A stretch of DNA of 64,000 bases. Origin: Rheum nobile (taxonomy: Eukaryota > Streptophyta > Magnoliopsida > Caryophyllales > Polygonaceae). The notes beneath the pieces were generated by a model. The model had not been told where the DNA came from and did no database searches. It worked only from the letters and a program-made list of their open reading frames with translations. The stretch covers positions 124,001 to 188,000 of the forward strand of contig WOAB01000215.1 in assembly GCA_027886185.1 (NCBI GenBank), given 5' to 3'. Every line of letters begins with the position of its first letter. The first letter of the stretch is position 1. The translations under genes and the position numbers were made by a program. This document shows, in pieces, positions 1-12,489 of the stretch.

Positions 1-1010
1 CAAAATCTAGCAAACAAGGAAACTCTATCCACGCGTGAAACAAGGAAACCAAATATTCTAGCATGCAAGATAACAAATTACCTAACACACCAAAACTTAG
101 GGAACAAGGAAATAAAATAAAATTGGCCAATATATTATCTTGTAGTAACCGATTACGTGATGCAAATATGGAAACTTTGGTTTTTCTCAAGATCTTACGA
201 AAACAAACGATGGGGGTCAAGAAAAAAATTTGTGAACAAGATGTAAACTTGAGTTCGTGACTTACAAGACTGCTGGGCTCTGATGTGTTCTTGCCTCCAA
301 TGATAAGCCAATTGTCAAAGGATACACCTTTGGATCTAGTCTTGGGCGAGAAGTCACGTTGTCTTGCACGAAAGGTTGACAAGATGGACACGGTGGTGCT
401 GCGAAGCGAACCCGGTGGCTAACGCAATGATGTCCGTGAGCGATTGACTGGATGGGTGTCTGCGCTTGTTGGCGACGGCGATAGCGAAGACGATGACGAG
501 TGTCAAGGCGATGCTAGCGAGGGCGACAATGATGGAATTGGTGGTGATGGTGGACGCGATGGAAGCGATTGATGGGGCGAATGGATAGCGATGGCGGAAG
601 TGATTTGATGAGGGATAGATGACTTGAAAAGACAAGTCAGAGGAAAGAGAATAGAGGGGAGGCCGTCTTCCATGCCATATTGAGTGGTCAATACTCAAGA
701 TCATAGAGAGTGTTAAGGTATTAGAACACAAAATGCACTTAAAACTTGGGTTAGCCCTACATCTGCTCTAGAAAAGGGGAAATTTTTGGGCAAAGATTTC
801 CATCAACTTTGAGATCTGGCAGAGGATCCAGATAACGAGGTAAAGATAGAGGGATAGGTTGAGAGAATTGCAGTGATTAATCATCATTTCGCAAAGGAAG
901 TAGACGAAGAGGTAGGATTGAGGTTGAAGGCGATTGAGTTTTAGGGTTAGAAGGAAGGAGTTGGGAAAGTTTTGCAGAGAGAGTTATTCGAGAAAGTTTT
1001 AATATTATTG
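1..1010. other. Unassigned flank, no gene recognised
   Basis: Short open frames on both strands here have no recognisable domain and no plausible splice structure. A moderately GC-rich stretch near 400-600 is rich in GATGG and GGCGA trinucleotides, which produces low-complexity open frames. I cannot assign it to a gene or a transposon family. Confidence 0.4.
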
Positions 1011-1075
1011 TTGGAGGGACTTGAACACAAGACCTCATAGTCCTCCCATCACTCTACTATCATTGAGATATGTTG
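1011..1075 (-). repeat. tRNA-like (SINE-type?) relic
   Basis: Read on the minus strand, the stretch holds a good B-box-like sequence (GTTCAAGTCCC, at 1016-1026) and, about 30 bases upstream of it, an A-box-like TATCTCAATGATAG (1057-1070). The spacing is that of an internal RNA polymerase III promoter. The arms do not form a convincing cloverleaf, so this is not called as a tRNA gene. A decayed tRNA-derived SINE head is the simplest reading. No poly-A tail or target duplication was identified. Confidence 0.35.
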
Positions 1076-1780
1076 TTTTGTAGTTTTTAAAGGAAATAAA
1101 TAAATAAAACAACACGCTGACAAGGAAGGAGGCACACGCTTAATCTAAGAAAACTAACGAGTACAATCTTTTCACACTTAATCCAGATCAATTAAATTAA
1201 AAATAATTAATCATTAAAAGCTAAACAAATAATTAAAAAAAAATATATTAAACAAATACACATAAGGAATTATAAAAAGGGAATTATTAGCAATTCTACT
1301 CGATATTTTTCAAGGGTCAAAATATGTCAATGTGGATTAATACCATGAACATAGGCTTTGTTTGACATGGATTGTTTATTGTTTATAAACACTTTTTTTT
1401 TTAAAACCTACTTTTATACATTTTGATAAACATGTAATAAAATTATTTATTTTTTTCACTATTTATACTTTTCTAATAAATTATACATATCCATAAAAAA
1501 TCACCTTTTATCAAAGAGAAATAGCAACCCATACCCCATCTTACTAATCCATTTGCACTTCTAACCTACCCCTTTTGTTTTTTACAAGACTACCCCATCC
1601 AAAAAAATTTCCTTCTGTTTTTTGCAAAAATACCCCCCAAATAAAAAGGTAAATTGAAAATTGTTTTTTTTTTTGGTTTTGGAAAATAAAATATGACATG
1701 ACACTGATTTTATGAAGAAAAAAAATAAAAAATAATTCAATTTCAAATTGAAATGTAAAAGTTGCTATAGAAACTAAACA
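1076..1780. other. AT-rich spacer, nothing recognised
   Basis: The stretch is very AT-rich with long A and T runs and no sustained coding potential. No terminal repeats or target duplications were found around it. Confidence 0.5.
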
Positions 1781-2670
1781 ACGTCGTCGGTCGAGGTCTC
1801 TCTCCCAGCTCGAGGTGTCTCCATCTTCTCCGGCGGAATCCAGCTTTGTTTTGTTCGACGAATTTCACCATTTCCGGCGAGAAAGTTTCTCTTCCAGGTA
1901 TGATATCGATTCAAACTCCATAATCTCTAGCTTTGTTTTTTGCTTGAAACCCTTCTTCGCCGTTCGAGGTAGCTTAACCCTTCTTCGGCGCGAAATTGCA
2001 GGTTTTCCATAGACGGAGCCCTTTATCGGCGCTTGAGCTCCTCTCATTAAGGCCCAAAATTGCAGGTCTTCCACCTAAGACGTGGGACAAAGTGCAGGTC
2101 TTCGACCGACGTCCCGATTCGGTCGCGATTCCGATTCATCTTCCTCTTCTGTCTATCTCCTTCGAGCCTTGTAGGTATGTCACTTATTTTAGGGTTCCAG
2201 CCATTCAACGCCGTTTTAGGGTTGATTCACTGTTGTTCGTTTGAGCTTAAATGAAGTGAAGTTGAATGCAGCGAATTATATCAACCTGTGAAATCCGTGT
2301 TTGTAAAATGAGAATGTCAGATTAGTTTTATTTTTGTCACAATTGCAGGAATTACCATTGTTTGAATATTTCATGTCAGCGTTGATGAATTATTTGTCAC
2401 ATCGTATAGTTTTATTGTTGAAATGATCAATTAGAATGTCAGTTTTGTAAAACATTGTTGTGTTTTAAAAGTTAAATGTTTTTATTTGCCTGACATTATA
2501 GCTCTCTTACTCTCGCAACTTCCTTGTCTTCTCGTGTGATCTCTACATCTGAGTATGTTCAGTTAGGTGCTTAGAAAAAACTTAAATGTTGATATTTTTT
2601 GTTGTTTGTCTATCTCCACCAGTGCAGCTGAAGTGGTGTAGTTTTCCATATTGAAACGGAGGAAATTGAA
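1781..2670 (+). other. Possible leader region of the DUF1985 gene
   Basis: A pyrimidine-rich, more GC-rich block (about 1785-2250) resembles a plant 5' untranslated region, with possible splice donors such as CCAG/GTATGA near 1896. It lies directly upstream of the first credible coding exon of the DUF1985-Ulp1 gene and could be its promoter and spliced leader. The open frames in it carry no domain. Assignment to the gene rests only on position. Confidence 0.3.
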
Positions 2671-3237
2671 ATGGATAAAAAGGTAAATTTGGTTAGCTCA
2701 TTGTGTGTAGTTTTCCATAGTTCACATCCTGTCATGTAGTTTTTAAGTATATGTTTCTTTTGTATTTATTGACCTTGTATAATTTGTATTTTTTAGGGTC
2801 ATTTATTGAGATTTGAAGGGAAAAAATTCATCGGCAGAGTCAACCAAAACTGTCGGCGTGAATTGCTAAAAATTATTGAGAAATGCCTCTCCCTTGTGGA
2901 CTGGCAGAGGATAATAGATGGTCCATTTGGACCTACTGTGAAGATGGTTCGTCGACAAACCTTTTCATGCTAGCTTGTACATTACGTTTTATTCCGTCAA
3001 GTAGAAACGAGGAAGTTGTGGGAGACGTGGTATGACATGCAAGGACATCTGCTGCATTTTTCAATGAAGGAATTTGCACTTGTGACGGGGTTATGCTGTC
3101 GCAGAATGAATGATAATGAGCTGAACCTGGATAAAAATGCCGTGAAAGAGTTATTTGATGTACATAATTTGACGTTGGGTGAGCTAGAGTCATTATTTAT
3201 GCGTACACAGCCTGATAGCCCTTTGACATATAAGATG
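2671..3237 (+). pseudogene. DUF1985-Ulp1 gene, piece 1 (DUF1985 N-terminal part)
   Basis: This is the first part of a transposon-type DUF1985 (PF09331) gene. A tentative 12-base first exon (ATG at 2671, donor GTAAAT at 2683) is followed by an exon from 2797 (acceptor TTTTAG) to 3237. The exon encodes the DUF1985 hallmarks: a basic start, the DWQRIIDG segment, and the core FSMKEFALVTGL (compare FSIKEFSLITGL in the second copy at 44.1 kb). One in-frame TAG at 2971-2973 breaks it. The frame stops exactly at the Tat insertion (target duplication AGATG, 3233-3237) and resumes at 13166. DUF1985 proteins are plant-specific and are often joined to a Ulp1-like SUMO protease carried by Mutator-like elements; their cellular role is not established. 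As it stands the gene is dead. Confidence 0.8.
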
Positions 3238-3909
3238 TTGTTGGGCCTGACGTCCCCTGGGAAGGTGGATCGAGCAAGACAAGCCCAGGCCCATGACGGA
3301 TCGGAAGAACAGAAGAGAAACCCAGAGAAGGCGACGAGGCTTCTCCAGTCGAATGTCCTCCGACAAGATCGCGAAGATCCCGCCAAGCATTAAATGCCAG
3401 GATTGATCAACGGCCACAACATTTACACAACACCATAATAGCAGCAATTAGTGATAGGACCTCCGTAATTATATCCCGGCGTTGAAGATAAGGATGGGAT
3501 CGAAATATAACGGTCAGAGGCACGAAGAACTTACCATATATGGATGAAGAGGAAGATAAGAGGGGGACGGATACAAGCACGTTACACACTCAAGCATTCT
3601 CGTTCAGAAACAAAACAGAACAACACTTTCACTGCTCGTCTAGCTCTCCAGCAATCACCCCCGCTTATTTACCACCGGTCGCAACCTAAGAATTTCCGAT
3701 CGAATCCAATAAGATCACTCTGCCTTATTACGATAAGTTGTATCTCGATTCAATCCGATCAATATATTATCTAATAAAATCATTTCGCTATTCTGCATTT
3801 GCTCTTTGCTTGTCTATTATCTATTTGGTTTGGATTGTTTTCTATCACCCGATCGACTAGTTACCCCGTCTAAGGCGATTTAGGTCGTCCGATCTTTTCG
3901 CCCCAAAAC
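3238..3909 (+). repeat. 5' LTR of Tat element
   Basis: The LTR is repeated at 12490-13160 with about 3% difference by eye. It ends in CCCCAAAAC(A), directly before the primer-binding site. Confidence 0.9.
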
Positions 3910-3913
3910 AATT

Positions 3914-3930
3914 TGGCGCCCACCGTGGGG
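3914..3930 (+). other. Primer-binding site of Tat element
   Basis: TGGCGCCCACCGTGGGG begins 4 bases after the LTR. The leading TGGC-type start fits pairing with the CCA end of a tRNA. I do not identify the tRNA from memory. Confidence 0.7.
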
Positions 3931-3965
3931 CAACTTGCCGATCATCCTTCCGAAACTTTCCAACC

Positions 3966-6900
3966 ATGACTATCGACCCATCTACCAACACCAAAGAACC
4001 ACGTCTCGAAGACGGAACCCAAACTCTAGGGGACCCAACCGAAAACCCTACTCCAACCCAGTTCCAAGAACTTTCTCAAAAAATGGCCGCCCTACAAGAG
4101 GAACTAGCCCAGCAGCGCCAAAAAACCGAATCTCTCGCCGCCTTGTCAACCCAATCCGAAGCCGAGATCGCACAACTAACCCGTGAAAATGAGTCTCTTA
4201 AGTCGCAGGTACAATCAATGGCTTCGGGATCTAGGAGTATGCCCATCCACAACAAGGTCCGAACACGCCTCGACATGGACAACGTCGAGCCAACGCCCCC
4301 GAGCGTGCAACGATCCGGATACGCAGAGGGTACATCTCGAACTCCTATTACCAATCCGTTTTCGACTAACCATGTCACTTTTTACACACCGATCGGGTCG
4401 GCAGGGGCCCGAATCGACGAACCACAGGTTACCAATCCACCAGACGTCCTGGCTCTCTTCCAGCAGACGCTCGACCAACACATAAAGACGATCGACGGTC
4501 GCTTCAACAGGCTTCCAGGAGTCCCGCAGCCAATCGAGAGGGAAGCGACCGGCGGATTCGAAGAATCCTCATTCATTGAAGAAATCGCCAGGGTCGAGAT
4601 CCCCAAGAAGTTTCATCTTCCCAGCATGGAGACATTCGACGACACCAGCGACCCAGATGACCATATTTCTATATATAAACAAAAGTGAATAGTTGCATCT
4701 GTTTCAAGGGAGAACCGCGAGGCCATCATGTACAAAAGCTTTGGCACGACCATCGCAGGTTCCGCACTAACTTGGTTTATGCGTTTGCCTCAAGGAATGA
4801 TTGCATCGTTTGTGGATCTGGTCAACTCCTTCAAAAGTCAATTTGCCAGTAGTCGGAGGCTCGAAAAGCAGTCGAGTGAACTCTATCGAGTCACACAAAG
4901 GTATAACGAACCTCTCAGGAATTATCTCAACAGGTACAATAAGGAGAAAGTGGCGATCCCCCACTGCGACGTCACAACCTCCATCGAAGCCTTCAGACAA
5001 GGTCTGATCAAAGACAACAACCTTTACGACGAGATTACCAAGTACCCATGCAAAAGCTTCGAAGACGTCCAGGCCAAGACCATGGCCGAGGTAAGATTGG
5101 AAGAGGACCGTGAGTCGCGAAAAGCCTCACGCGGGCCCGATCCGTCTGATCGTAAAAATCTCTCCGACAACCGTAGAGACAGACGTCCACATCCCTACTC
5201 TCGTAATCGAAATGAGTTGAGTCAGGTAAACTCTTTCCAAGACAGGTCCCAGGACTGGAGAGACGTTCCGGCGTTGCCTCCCAGGATCCAATCTTACAAC
5301 TTCAACGTTTCCGTGTCGGAGCTCGTCAAGAGTTTCGACAAATATGGAAAGGAAGTAAGATGGCCCCGAAAGAGCGACTGACCGGACGTCAAGAAAGACA
5401 TGAGCCGATGGTGCGAATTCCATGGCGATCATGGTCATTCGACCGACGAATGCATCACCCTGCGAAAGGAAGTCGCAAGACTGCTCGCACAGGGGCTCCT
5501 GCGCGATGTAATCTCGGAGCGGGCAAAAACCACCATGGAACGACGAGACCAGGTAAAACAAAACAAACCTCCATCCCCCGTCCATACAAAAGTTGTCAAT
5601 ACTATTTCAGGTGGATCAGACGTATGTGGGAACACATACTCCGCGGCTAAGCGACACGCAAAGGAAAGCAAGGGCAACAAGCCCGAGGCGTCAGAATTAA
5701 GGCCAAGGAAGATCTCCAACCTTCCGACAGTCATGTTCAACGAGTTCGATTCCGACGGATCGGACGGTCACCATGATGGTCTGGTAATCTCTTTGTCTAT
5801 TGGTAATTGCTTAATACGAAGGGTACTAATCGATACAGGGAGTTCAACCAATCTTTTGACCCTCGACGCTCTTAAAGAAATGGGTCTAGCTGAAAACGAC
5901 CTAATCAAAAAGTCGACCCCACTGGTCGGGTTCAGCGGTGAGGTTAAACATACAACTGGTGAAATCATTCTAACCACATACGCTGGAGGAATCAACCAAC
6001 ATGTGAAATTCTTGATCCTAGATTATCCATCTCCCTACAATTGTATTCTTGGCAGGTCATGGATACACGCTATGAGAGCGGTACCCTCGACGTATCATCA
6101 AGTCATCAAGTTTCCCACTGAATGGGGAGTACAAGAAATCCGAGGAGACCAAAGGACCGCTAAAGAGTGCTACGTCGCTTCCATGAAGAACGCAATCGAA
6201 CATCAAACCGCATAGCAATCACAGAGCGGCGAAGGATCGAGTCGGTACATCGTACCAGAAATGGAAAAACTCGACGAGATTGTACTGGACCCTTCAAAGC
6301 CAAACCAAACGATAAGGGTCAGGTCGGACTTGGACGACTCGACCAGACAACAACTTCTTGATTTTCTTAGGATCAATGTCGATTGCTTCGCATGGTCGCA
6401 TGAGGATATGGTCGGAATATCTCCAAACATTATTACGCATAAATTGAATGTAGATCCATCTCATCCCCCTGTTAAGCAAAAACACAGGAAGTTTGCCCCT
6501 GAGCGGAACAAGATAATTGACGACGAAGTCAATAGCTTATTGGAAACAGGGAAAATAAGAGAAGTTCATTATCCTGAGTGGCTAGCCAACGTGGTCGTAG
6601 TCTAGAAAAAGAACGGCAAGTGGAGAGTCTGCATCGACTTCACAGATCTCAACAAGGCTTGTCCCAAAGACTCGTTCCCACTACCCCACATCGACGCCAT
6701 GGTTGACGCCACTGCAGGGCACGAAATGCTTACCTTCATGGATGCTTTCAGCGGCTAGAATCAAATCCTCATGGAACCCGACGATCAGGAAAAAAACAGC
6801 ATTCATCACTAGCCAAGGTATCTACTGTTACAAAGTAATGCCCTTTGACCTAAAAAATGCAGGGGCTACCTATCAGCGACTAGTCAACAAGATGTTCAAA

Positions 6901-9558
6901 GATCAGATCGGAGACACGATGGAAGTCTACATAGACGACATGTTGGTCAAGTCCAAAAAGAAAGAAGATCACATAGACCACCTACGCGACAACTTCGAGG
7001 TGCTCAAAAGGTACAATATGAAACTAAACCCTACTAAATGTTCCTTCAGAGTGTCATCAGGGAAGTTCTTGGGGTACATGGTGACACAAAGAGGAATAGA
7101 AGCCAGCCCAAAACAGATCAAGGCTATCATCAATCTTCGATCCCCCTGATGCATCAAAGACGTACAAAAGCTCACGGGTCGGATAGCAGCTCTGAATAGA
7201 TTCATCTCCAAATCATCCGACAAGTGAAAACCCTTCCACGACGCTCTCAGGAAAAACAAGTCCTTTCAATGGACGGAAGAACACGAAGCAGCGTTCCAGA
7301 ACTTGAAAGAGTACTTGGCCAGTCCCATGTTGCTGACCAAACCTAAAGGCGACGAGCCCTTATTTCTATATCTTGCAGTGTCAGAATCAGCCGTAAGCGC
7401 AGTACTGATCAGGGAAGAGGATGCCAAGCAGTCACCGATATACTACGTCAGTCGGACGTTGTTGCCAGCAGAAACAAGGTATTCGTCACTCGAGAAGCTT
7501 GTACTATCATTGGTAATGGCCTCGAACAAACTCAAACCCTAATTTGAATCACATACTATTATTGTCCGCACTAATCATCCCATGAGAGCAATCATGAGGA
7601 AACCCGAGTTTACAAGACGAATGACCAAATGGGCTATACACCTCAGTGGTTACGACATCGAGTACGAGCCCAGGACAGCGATCAAGTCGCAAGCCTTAGC
7701 CGACTTTGTGGCCGATTTCAGTCCGACCCTAGAGCAAGAAGCCACAAGAGAAGCAACACAACTGCTCGCGATGAAAGAAACAGGTACATGGGAGCTCCAC
7801 ACAGATGGAGCGTCGAACTCCAGAGGATCGGGGCTAGGGGTCGTGCTGAAATCGCCACAAGGGGACAAGATAGCTCAGGCCGTCAGATGCGAGTGGGATG
7901 CGACTAACAACAAAGCTGAATACGAAGCACTCATATTCAGACTCATCTTGGCTCGCGACCTAGGGGTCCGAGAGATCGAAGTCATTTGTGACTCCTTGCT
8001 GGTCATAAACCAAATACAAGGATCGTACAGTGCTAAAGACGTCAGGATGATAGCCTACCTGGAGGTAGCCAAGAAGCTGATAGGACAATTCCAAGCATAC
8101 AACATCAGATAGGTACCCAGAGATTTTAACTCCCAAGCTGACGCACTTGCCAATCTAGGATCTGTCCTAGACCCGAAGGAATTTCCGCACATACCATTGG
8201 CCCACATCATGACGCCAGCCGTCCCCAGGACGTCCGTCGAGTCAACGACACCGCTTGAAGAACTCGTCGCCATGGAAGTCGGCGGCCGACCAGAAGAAGA
8301 CATCATCGACAACAATGACGATTGGATGGTACCTTACATCAGATGGTTGAAAGACAGCATTCTGCCCGACGACAAAATAGAAGCAAAGCGGCTCAAGGTA
8401 CAAGCACTCTCTTTCGATATCATAGATAACATCTTGTATAAAAGATCTGTCATAGGGCTACTCCTACGATGCCTCAAGACCTCCGAGGTCGGACGCATCC
8501 TACAATCGCTACATGAAGGAGAGTGTGGGAATCATACTGGAGGACGAAGCCTCTCGGGAAAAGCCCTACGAAACGGGTACTACTGGCCGACGATGAACAA
8601 GGATGCTATGTACTACACCAAAAAGTGCGACGCTTGTCAGCGGCATGCACCCGTCCATCACCAACCTTCAGAGCTCCTCCATCCGACTCTGGCTCCATGG
8701 CCCTTTATGAGATGGGGGATGCACATCGTCGGGAAGCTCCTTCCCGCGTCGGGTCAAAGAGTCTTCTTCCTCGCCATGATGGACTACTTCTCTAAGTGGA
8801 TCAAAGCCGAAGCCTACAGAGAGGTAAAAGATCAACACGTCATTTCATTCATAAAACGCAATATCTTGTGCAGATTTGGCATCCCATCAGAAATCGTGTG
8901 CGATAACGGTTCCCAATTCATCAGTCATAAGACTCGAGCCTTCTACGACCAATGGAACATCAAGTTGGTCACGTCCACACCTCGGTATCCGCAATCCAAC
9001 GGATAGGCCAAGTCTAGCAACAAAATCATTATCAGCAATCTCAAGAAACGCCTCACTGGGGCTAAGGGCAAATGGGCCGACGAACTCCCATACATTCTCT
9101 GGTCCGACAGAACTACTCCAAAAAATGCGACCGGACAATCGCCTTTTTCCCTCGTCTACGGGAGTGAGGCAGTCATTCCGGCCGAGTTACTGGTTCCGAC
9201 CGCCCGTTGCAACCTCCAAACGAGCAAGCAAAACGATATTGAATTGTCTCATAACCTAGACACAGTGGACGAGATCAGAGAAAAAGCTCGAATCAGGATG
9301 GTCAGATTTCAACAACAGGTCGCAAGGAGCTACAACAAGAACGTTAGGATTAAGGCATTCACAGTCGGAGATTGGGTCCTTAGGAAAACCTTCCAGAATA
9401 CCAAGAATCCATCTGACGGAAAACTCGCACCACAATGGGAAGGACCCTACTTGATCACCAAAGTGGTCGGACAGGGAGCGTATCAATTAGAAGACAAAGA
9501 CGGACAACCAATTCCAAGAAGTTGGAACGCGGCACATCTAAAGCTATACCATTTCTGA
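3966..9558 (+). pseudogene. Tat gag-pol polyprotein, degenerate
   Basis: One long frame starts at ATG 3966 and runs through gag, protease, reverse transcriptase, RNase H, a second RNase H and integrase to a TGA at 9556-9558. Seen in order: gag capsid (about 4580-5100), a zinc-knuckle-like CEFHGDHGHSTDEC (5412-5453), protease with LIDTGSS (about 5825), RT with YIDDM (about 6933), the Tat-specific RNase H beginning near HTDGAS (7798), the integrase zinc-binding region with CDACQRH (8627), the integrase core, and a C-terminal domain. Breaks: in-frame stops near 4686, 5379, 6213, 6603, 6757, 7147, 7540, 8110 and 9004, and a +1 shift in the A-run at about 6790-6796. The first acidic residue of the integrase DDE triad reads His (GMHIVG, about 8718). 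The enzyme set cannot be made from this copy. Confidence 0.9.
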
Positions 9559-10099
9559 ACTGACAAGGTAAGACACTACAAAAACTCGCACATCGCTTAT
9601 TATTGCATGCACATCTCTATCTTCCTTTACAAACTATCATTTGACACTAAGTGAGGACCTCATCCTTACAAAAACACGAATGCAGAACTGCATTGACACA
9701 TACATTGGATCCAGTCATCCGCAACAAGCGCTTACATTACACGATCGATCGGAACACGGGGAGATGAACAACACAGGCACGTCGGCACACCGCCTGCCTT
9801 ATACAAAACATAAGGTACGACACCTTATTACATTCACGCAATAGAAACATATTGCTTACCTCCCCGACATAAAGTCATGACTAACACATACACAAACATT
9901 TACATGCCTGTTTTACACACATACATACGGGGAGCCCCACTCGACGGAGCACACGGGCGAAACCGACCCACCAAATACAAAACGTTATCGATAATCCCCT
10001 TGGATGTCTGACGACATGTACGAAACAAGCAAACGTACGATCTTATATGTAAAGACAAATTGCATTGAATAAAAACACGAGCATTTTTATACAAAATAC

Positions 10100-10125
10100 G
10101 CGACCCGCGATGGTGGACGGGTCGC
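10100..10125. repeat. GC hairpin repeat, copy 1
   Basis: An 8-bp perfect stem (GCGACCCG/CGGGTCGC) with a 10-base loop. The same 26-base unit recurs at 10189-10214. It lies downstream of the antisense ORF's 3' end and inside the plus-strand element transcript. Function unknown. Confidence 0.75.
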
Positions 10126-10188
10126 CAAAACATATTGTCTGCCTACACATCTGTAGGACTTCATCAAGCATTCACTTAAAAACATTCT

Positions 10189-10214
10189 GCGACCCGCGAT
10201 GGTGGACGGGTCGC
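10189..10214. repeat. GC hairpin repeat, copy 2
   Basis: This is an identical hairpin 89 bases after copy 1. The flanking bases also match for a short way (trailing CCAAAA). Confidence 0.75.
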
Positions 10215-10282
10215 CAAAAATACCAAATGTCTAAACCCACGCACAAGTGGGACAATGAGTCAAACTACGCAAGAAAAACAAA

Positions 10283-12203
10283 TCAGGCATCAGAGACAAT
10301 GGCCTTACCTTCGACAGGGGCTGGCTCCAGAGAGGCTACACCATCAGTCGGCTCGACGTCGCTAGAATGGGCCTCGTCCTTGCCAGCGTCCTCATCTATG
10401 GCCTCCTCTCCGACGCTAGCCAAGCGAAACAACTCCTGACTAGGATTTCCCTTTGGAAACATGGAGTCCAGAGTCTCCTTTTCTGCCTTCAAGTCCCAGA
10501 GCTCATGCTTGCCTTCATTGAACTCTTCGATCATCTCGACACGCGACTTCAGTGCATAAAAAGCACCGACATCGCCTGCGATCTGACCAGCAGCAATCCG
10601 AGCCTGCTTCACCTCTTCCTCAATGCCTGATCGGCTCTCCTCAAACTCTTTCCGACTCGCAACCAGCTCCTCTTGGCAACTCTTTAACTCCCTTGTAAGG
10701 CGACGCTCAGTCTGACGACAACGGCTCTCCGCTCCCTCTAGTTTGGTCCTCAAGGACGCAAGGTCGGACTCTGTCCTAGCAGCCCTTTCCTCAGCCTTGG
10801 CGACCATTGTCTTGACACCAGAATAGGCCCCCAAGAGATACTAGAAAGTCTGAAATCTCACACGACAATGCAACACATAGTCAGAAGACATGGCCAAACG
10901 AAAGAAAAAGGGAAAAAGCACAAACAGAGGGCAACTCACCCTCCATGCGGAGCATCCCGCTTCACCAATGCAGTCTAAAGGGGAAACATCATCGACTTCC
11001 GATTTCAAAGTCGGATCTTGAGCGCGGAAGAGATCGGCAATCGATTGACCGACTGTGCCAATCTTGTCGATCCCCTCGGCAGTCGCCTCCTTCTTCCTAG
11101 GGATCTCCTCCACTTTGACATCATCAGACTGAACATCCGCCTTCCTCTTAGAACCAACTTTGGCTGGAAGCGCCGAGTCTGCCGGAACAGACTTACTCGA
11201 CGCGACTTTGGCCGCCGCCTTCCTTTGCTCAATCAAACCTTTCCCAGACGCTCCCTTTAAACGAGCATTCGCTTGACCACCAGGGGAAGCTGGCACGACA
11301 AGACGAAGCAAAAATCTTAAAACACACAACAAAGTGAAAAAGAACAGAAAGAATTCTCAGGGTTGAGAGCTCACCCTTGGCATGAGATGATGAGACAGTC
11401 GATATGACTTCTTGACCAGAAGGAGGTGCTGACAATAGGTTGACGTTAGTAAAACTCCTCTCTGACGCTGGAACACCCAGGACAATCTTGGACAGACCTT
11501 CCGACCGAGCGCTCACCTCCAAATCTTCTGGCTCAGGAACTACGAAAAAGAAAAGTTAAAGCAAAGAGTTAAGACACATAAACAAACAAAAAAGAAGACA
11601 AATACATACTCTCAACTCGCCACTCTGTCAACAGGAACGAACATTCTCCCCCTTCTCCAGAGAAGAACGTTCGACAAAGAAGAACTTCGACCCCCATCCG
11701 CGGTCGTTGACATCAAGATTCTGCACCAAAGGCTTCCGACCATGTCGGATACGTAACTGAACACGAGAGGAACTCTTCGACCCTAAGAAATAGTTGTACC
11801 ACAAAGCATCAAAATCAAAACCAGCCCCAGATCGGATGTTCACAATGTCCAAGACCTTGAGAACCCTCCACGCTTGTGGCATCACCTGACACGGCGCCAA
11901 CGCCAAAGCAGCCAAGAAATCCCTAATGAGGGGAGAGAAAGGAAACTTATGTCCTATCCAAAATGGATATGCATAGAAACAAAACCATCCTTCATATTGA
12001 GCATCGGCCCTCTCGTCCGGGTGAGGCAGCCTGGCGACCGCCTCCGGCGGAAAGCCTCCAACTTGAAGAATTTGCTCCAACTCCGCCTGGGACATGGTGC
12101 TTGTCAGAGCGTCCGATTCTTTCAGAATGAAGAGGGGAGGAGCTTCGCCCTCGCACGAATCAGAGAGAGTCTTCGACGACTCGGAAGTTTCGCTAGAAAC
12201 CAT
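10283..12203 (-). pseudogene. Antisense ORF of Tat element (Transposase_28-like)
   Basis: On the strand opposite gag-pol, several open blocks fit a spliced gene. The 5' block (ATG at 12203, down to about 11630) carries the signature of the plant 'putative gypsy-type transposon' family (Transposase_28, PF04195): a region around PFSPLIRDFLAALALAPCQV followed by AWRVLKVLDI. Middle blocks (about 11540-11390 and 11300-10945) are Ser/Lys-rich and low complexity. The last block (10834-10283) is a long coiled coil rich in Glu, Arg and Leu, ending in an acidic tail. A likely donor (GTATGT) follows the first block near 11606. The first block has a stop at its end (11628-11630) that suggests a frameshift. 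Such antisense ORFs are known in some Tat-type elements; their function is not known. Exon limits are approximate. Confidence 0.7.
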
Positions 12204-12489
12204 TTCAAGAACGGAAAAAGAAGGAAATCGAAAAGCTATGGCTAAAGAGGCTGGGAGACTTACCAAAGAAGCTTGCGAGAGAAGATGAAGTGAAGTCTAA
12301 TCGCTCCCCTCTGCTCCGAATTTATGGAGGGAAATGATGGTCTGCAGAGGAGTCACATCGTGCTCCGATCTTGCGCCACGTAGCCCTGGGCAACTGCGTC
12401 AAAAAAGGATGGTGAAGATCGTGTATGGAGAAGTTGCCTCGGATTCTGCTTACTTGCCTAAACCGCAAGCCCAAGGCAACTTGGGGCTA

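Larger units (their letters stand above)
9559..10282. other. Tat 3' spacer between pol and antisense ORF
   Basis: This is non-coding element sequence with short open frames only. It holds the two GC-rich hairpins listed separately. Tat elements typically have a long non-coding or ORF-bearing region at this position. Confidence 0.6.

Noticed and set aside
354..731. Minus-strand ORF of 125 codons
   Set aside because: Low-complexity Ser/Ala/Ile reading with no domain or splice support.
1011..1075. Functional tRNA gene
   Set aside because: A and B boxes are present but acceptor and anticodon arms do not pair convincingly.
10065..10214. CRISPR-like repeat-spacer unit formed by the two GC hairpins
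   Set aside because: Only two copies, in a plant retrotransposon; no array or cas genes.
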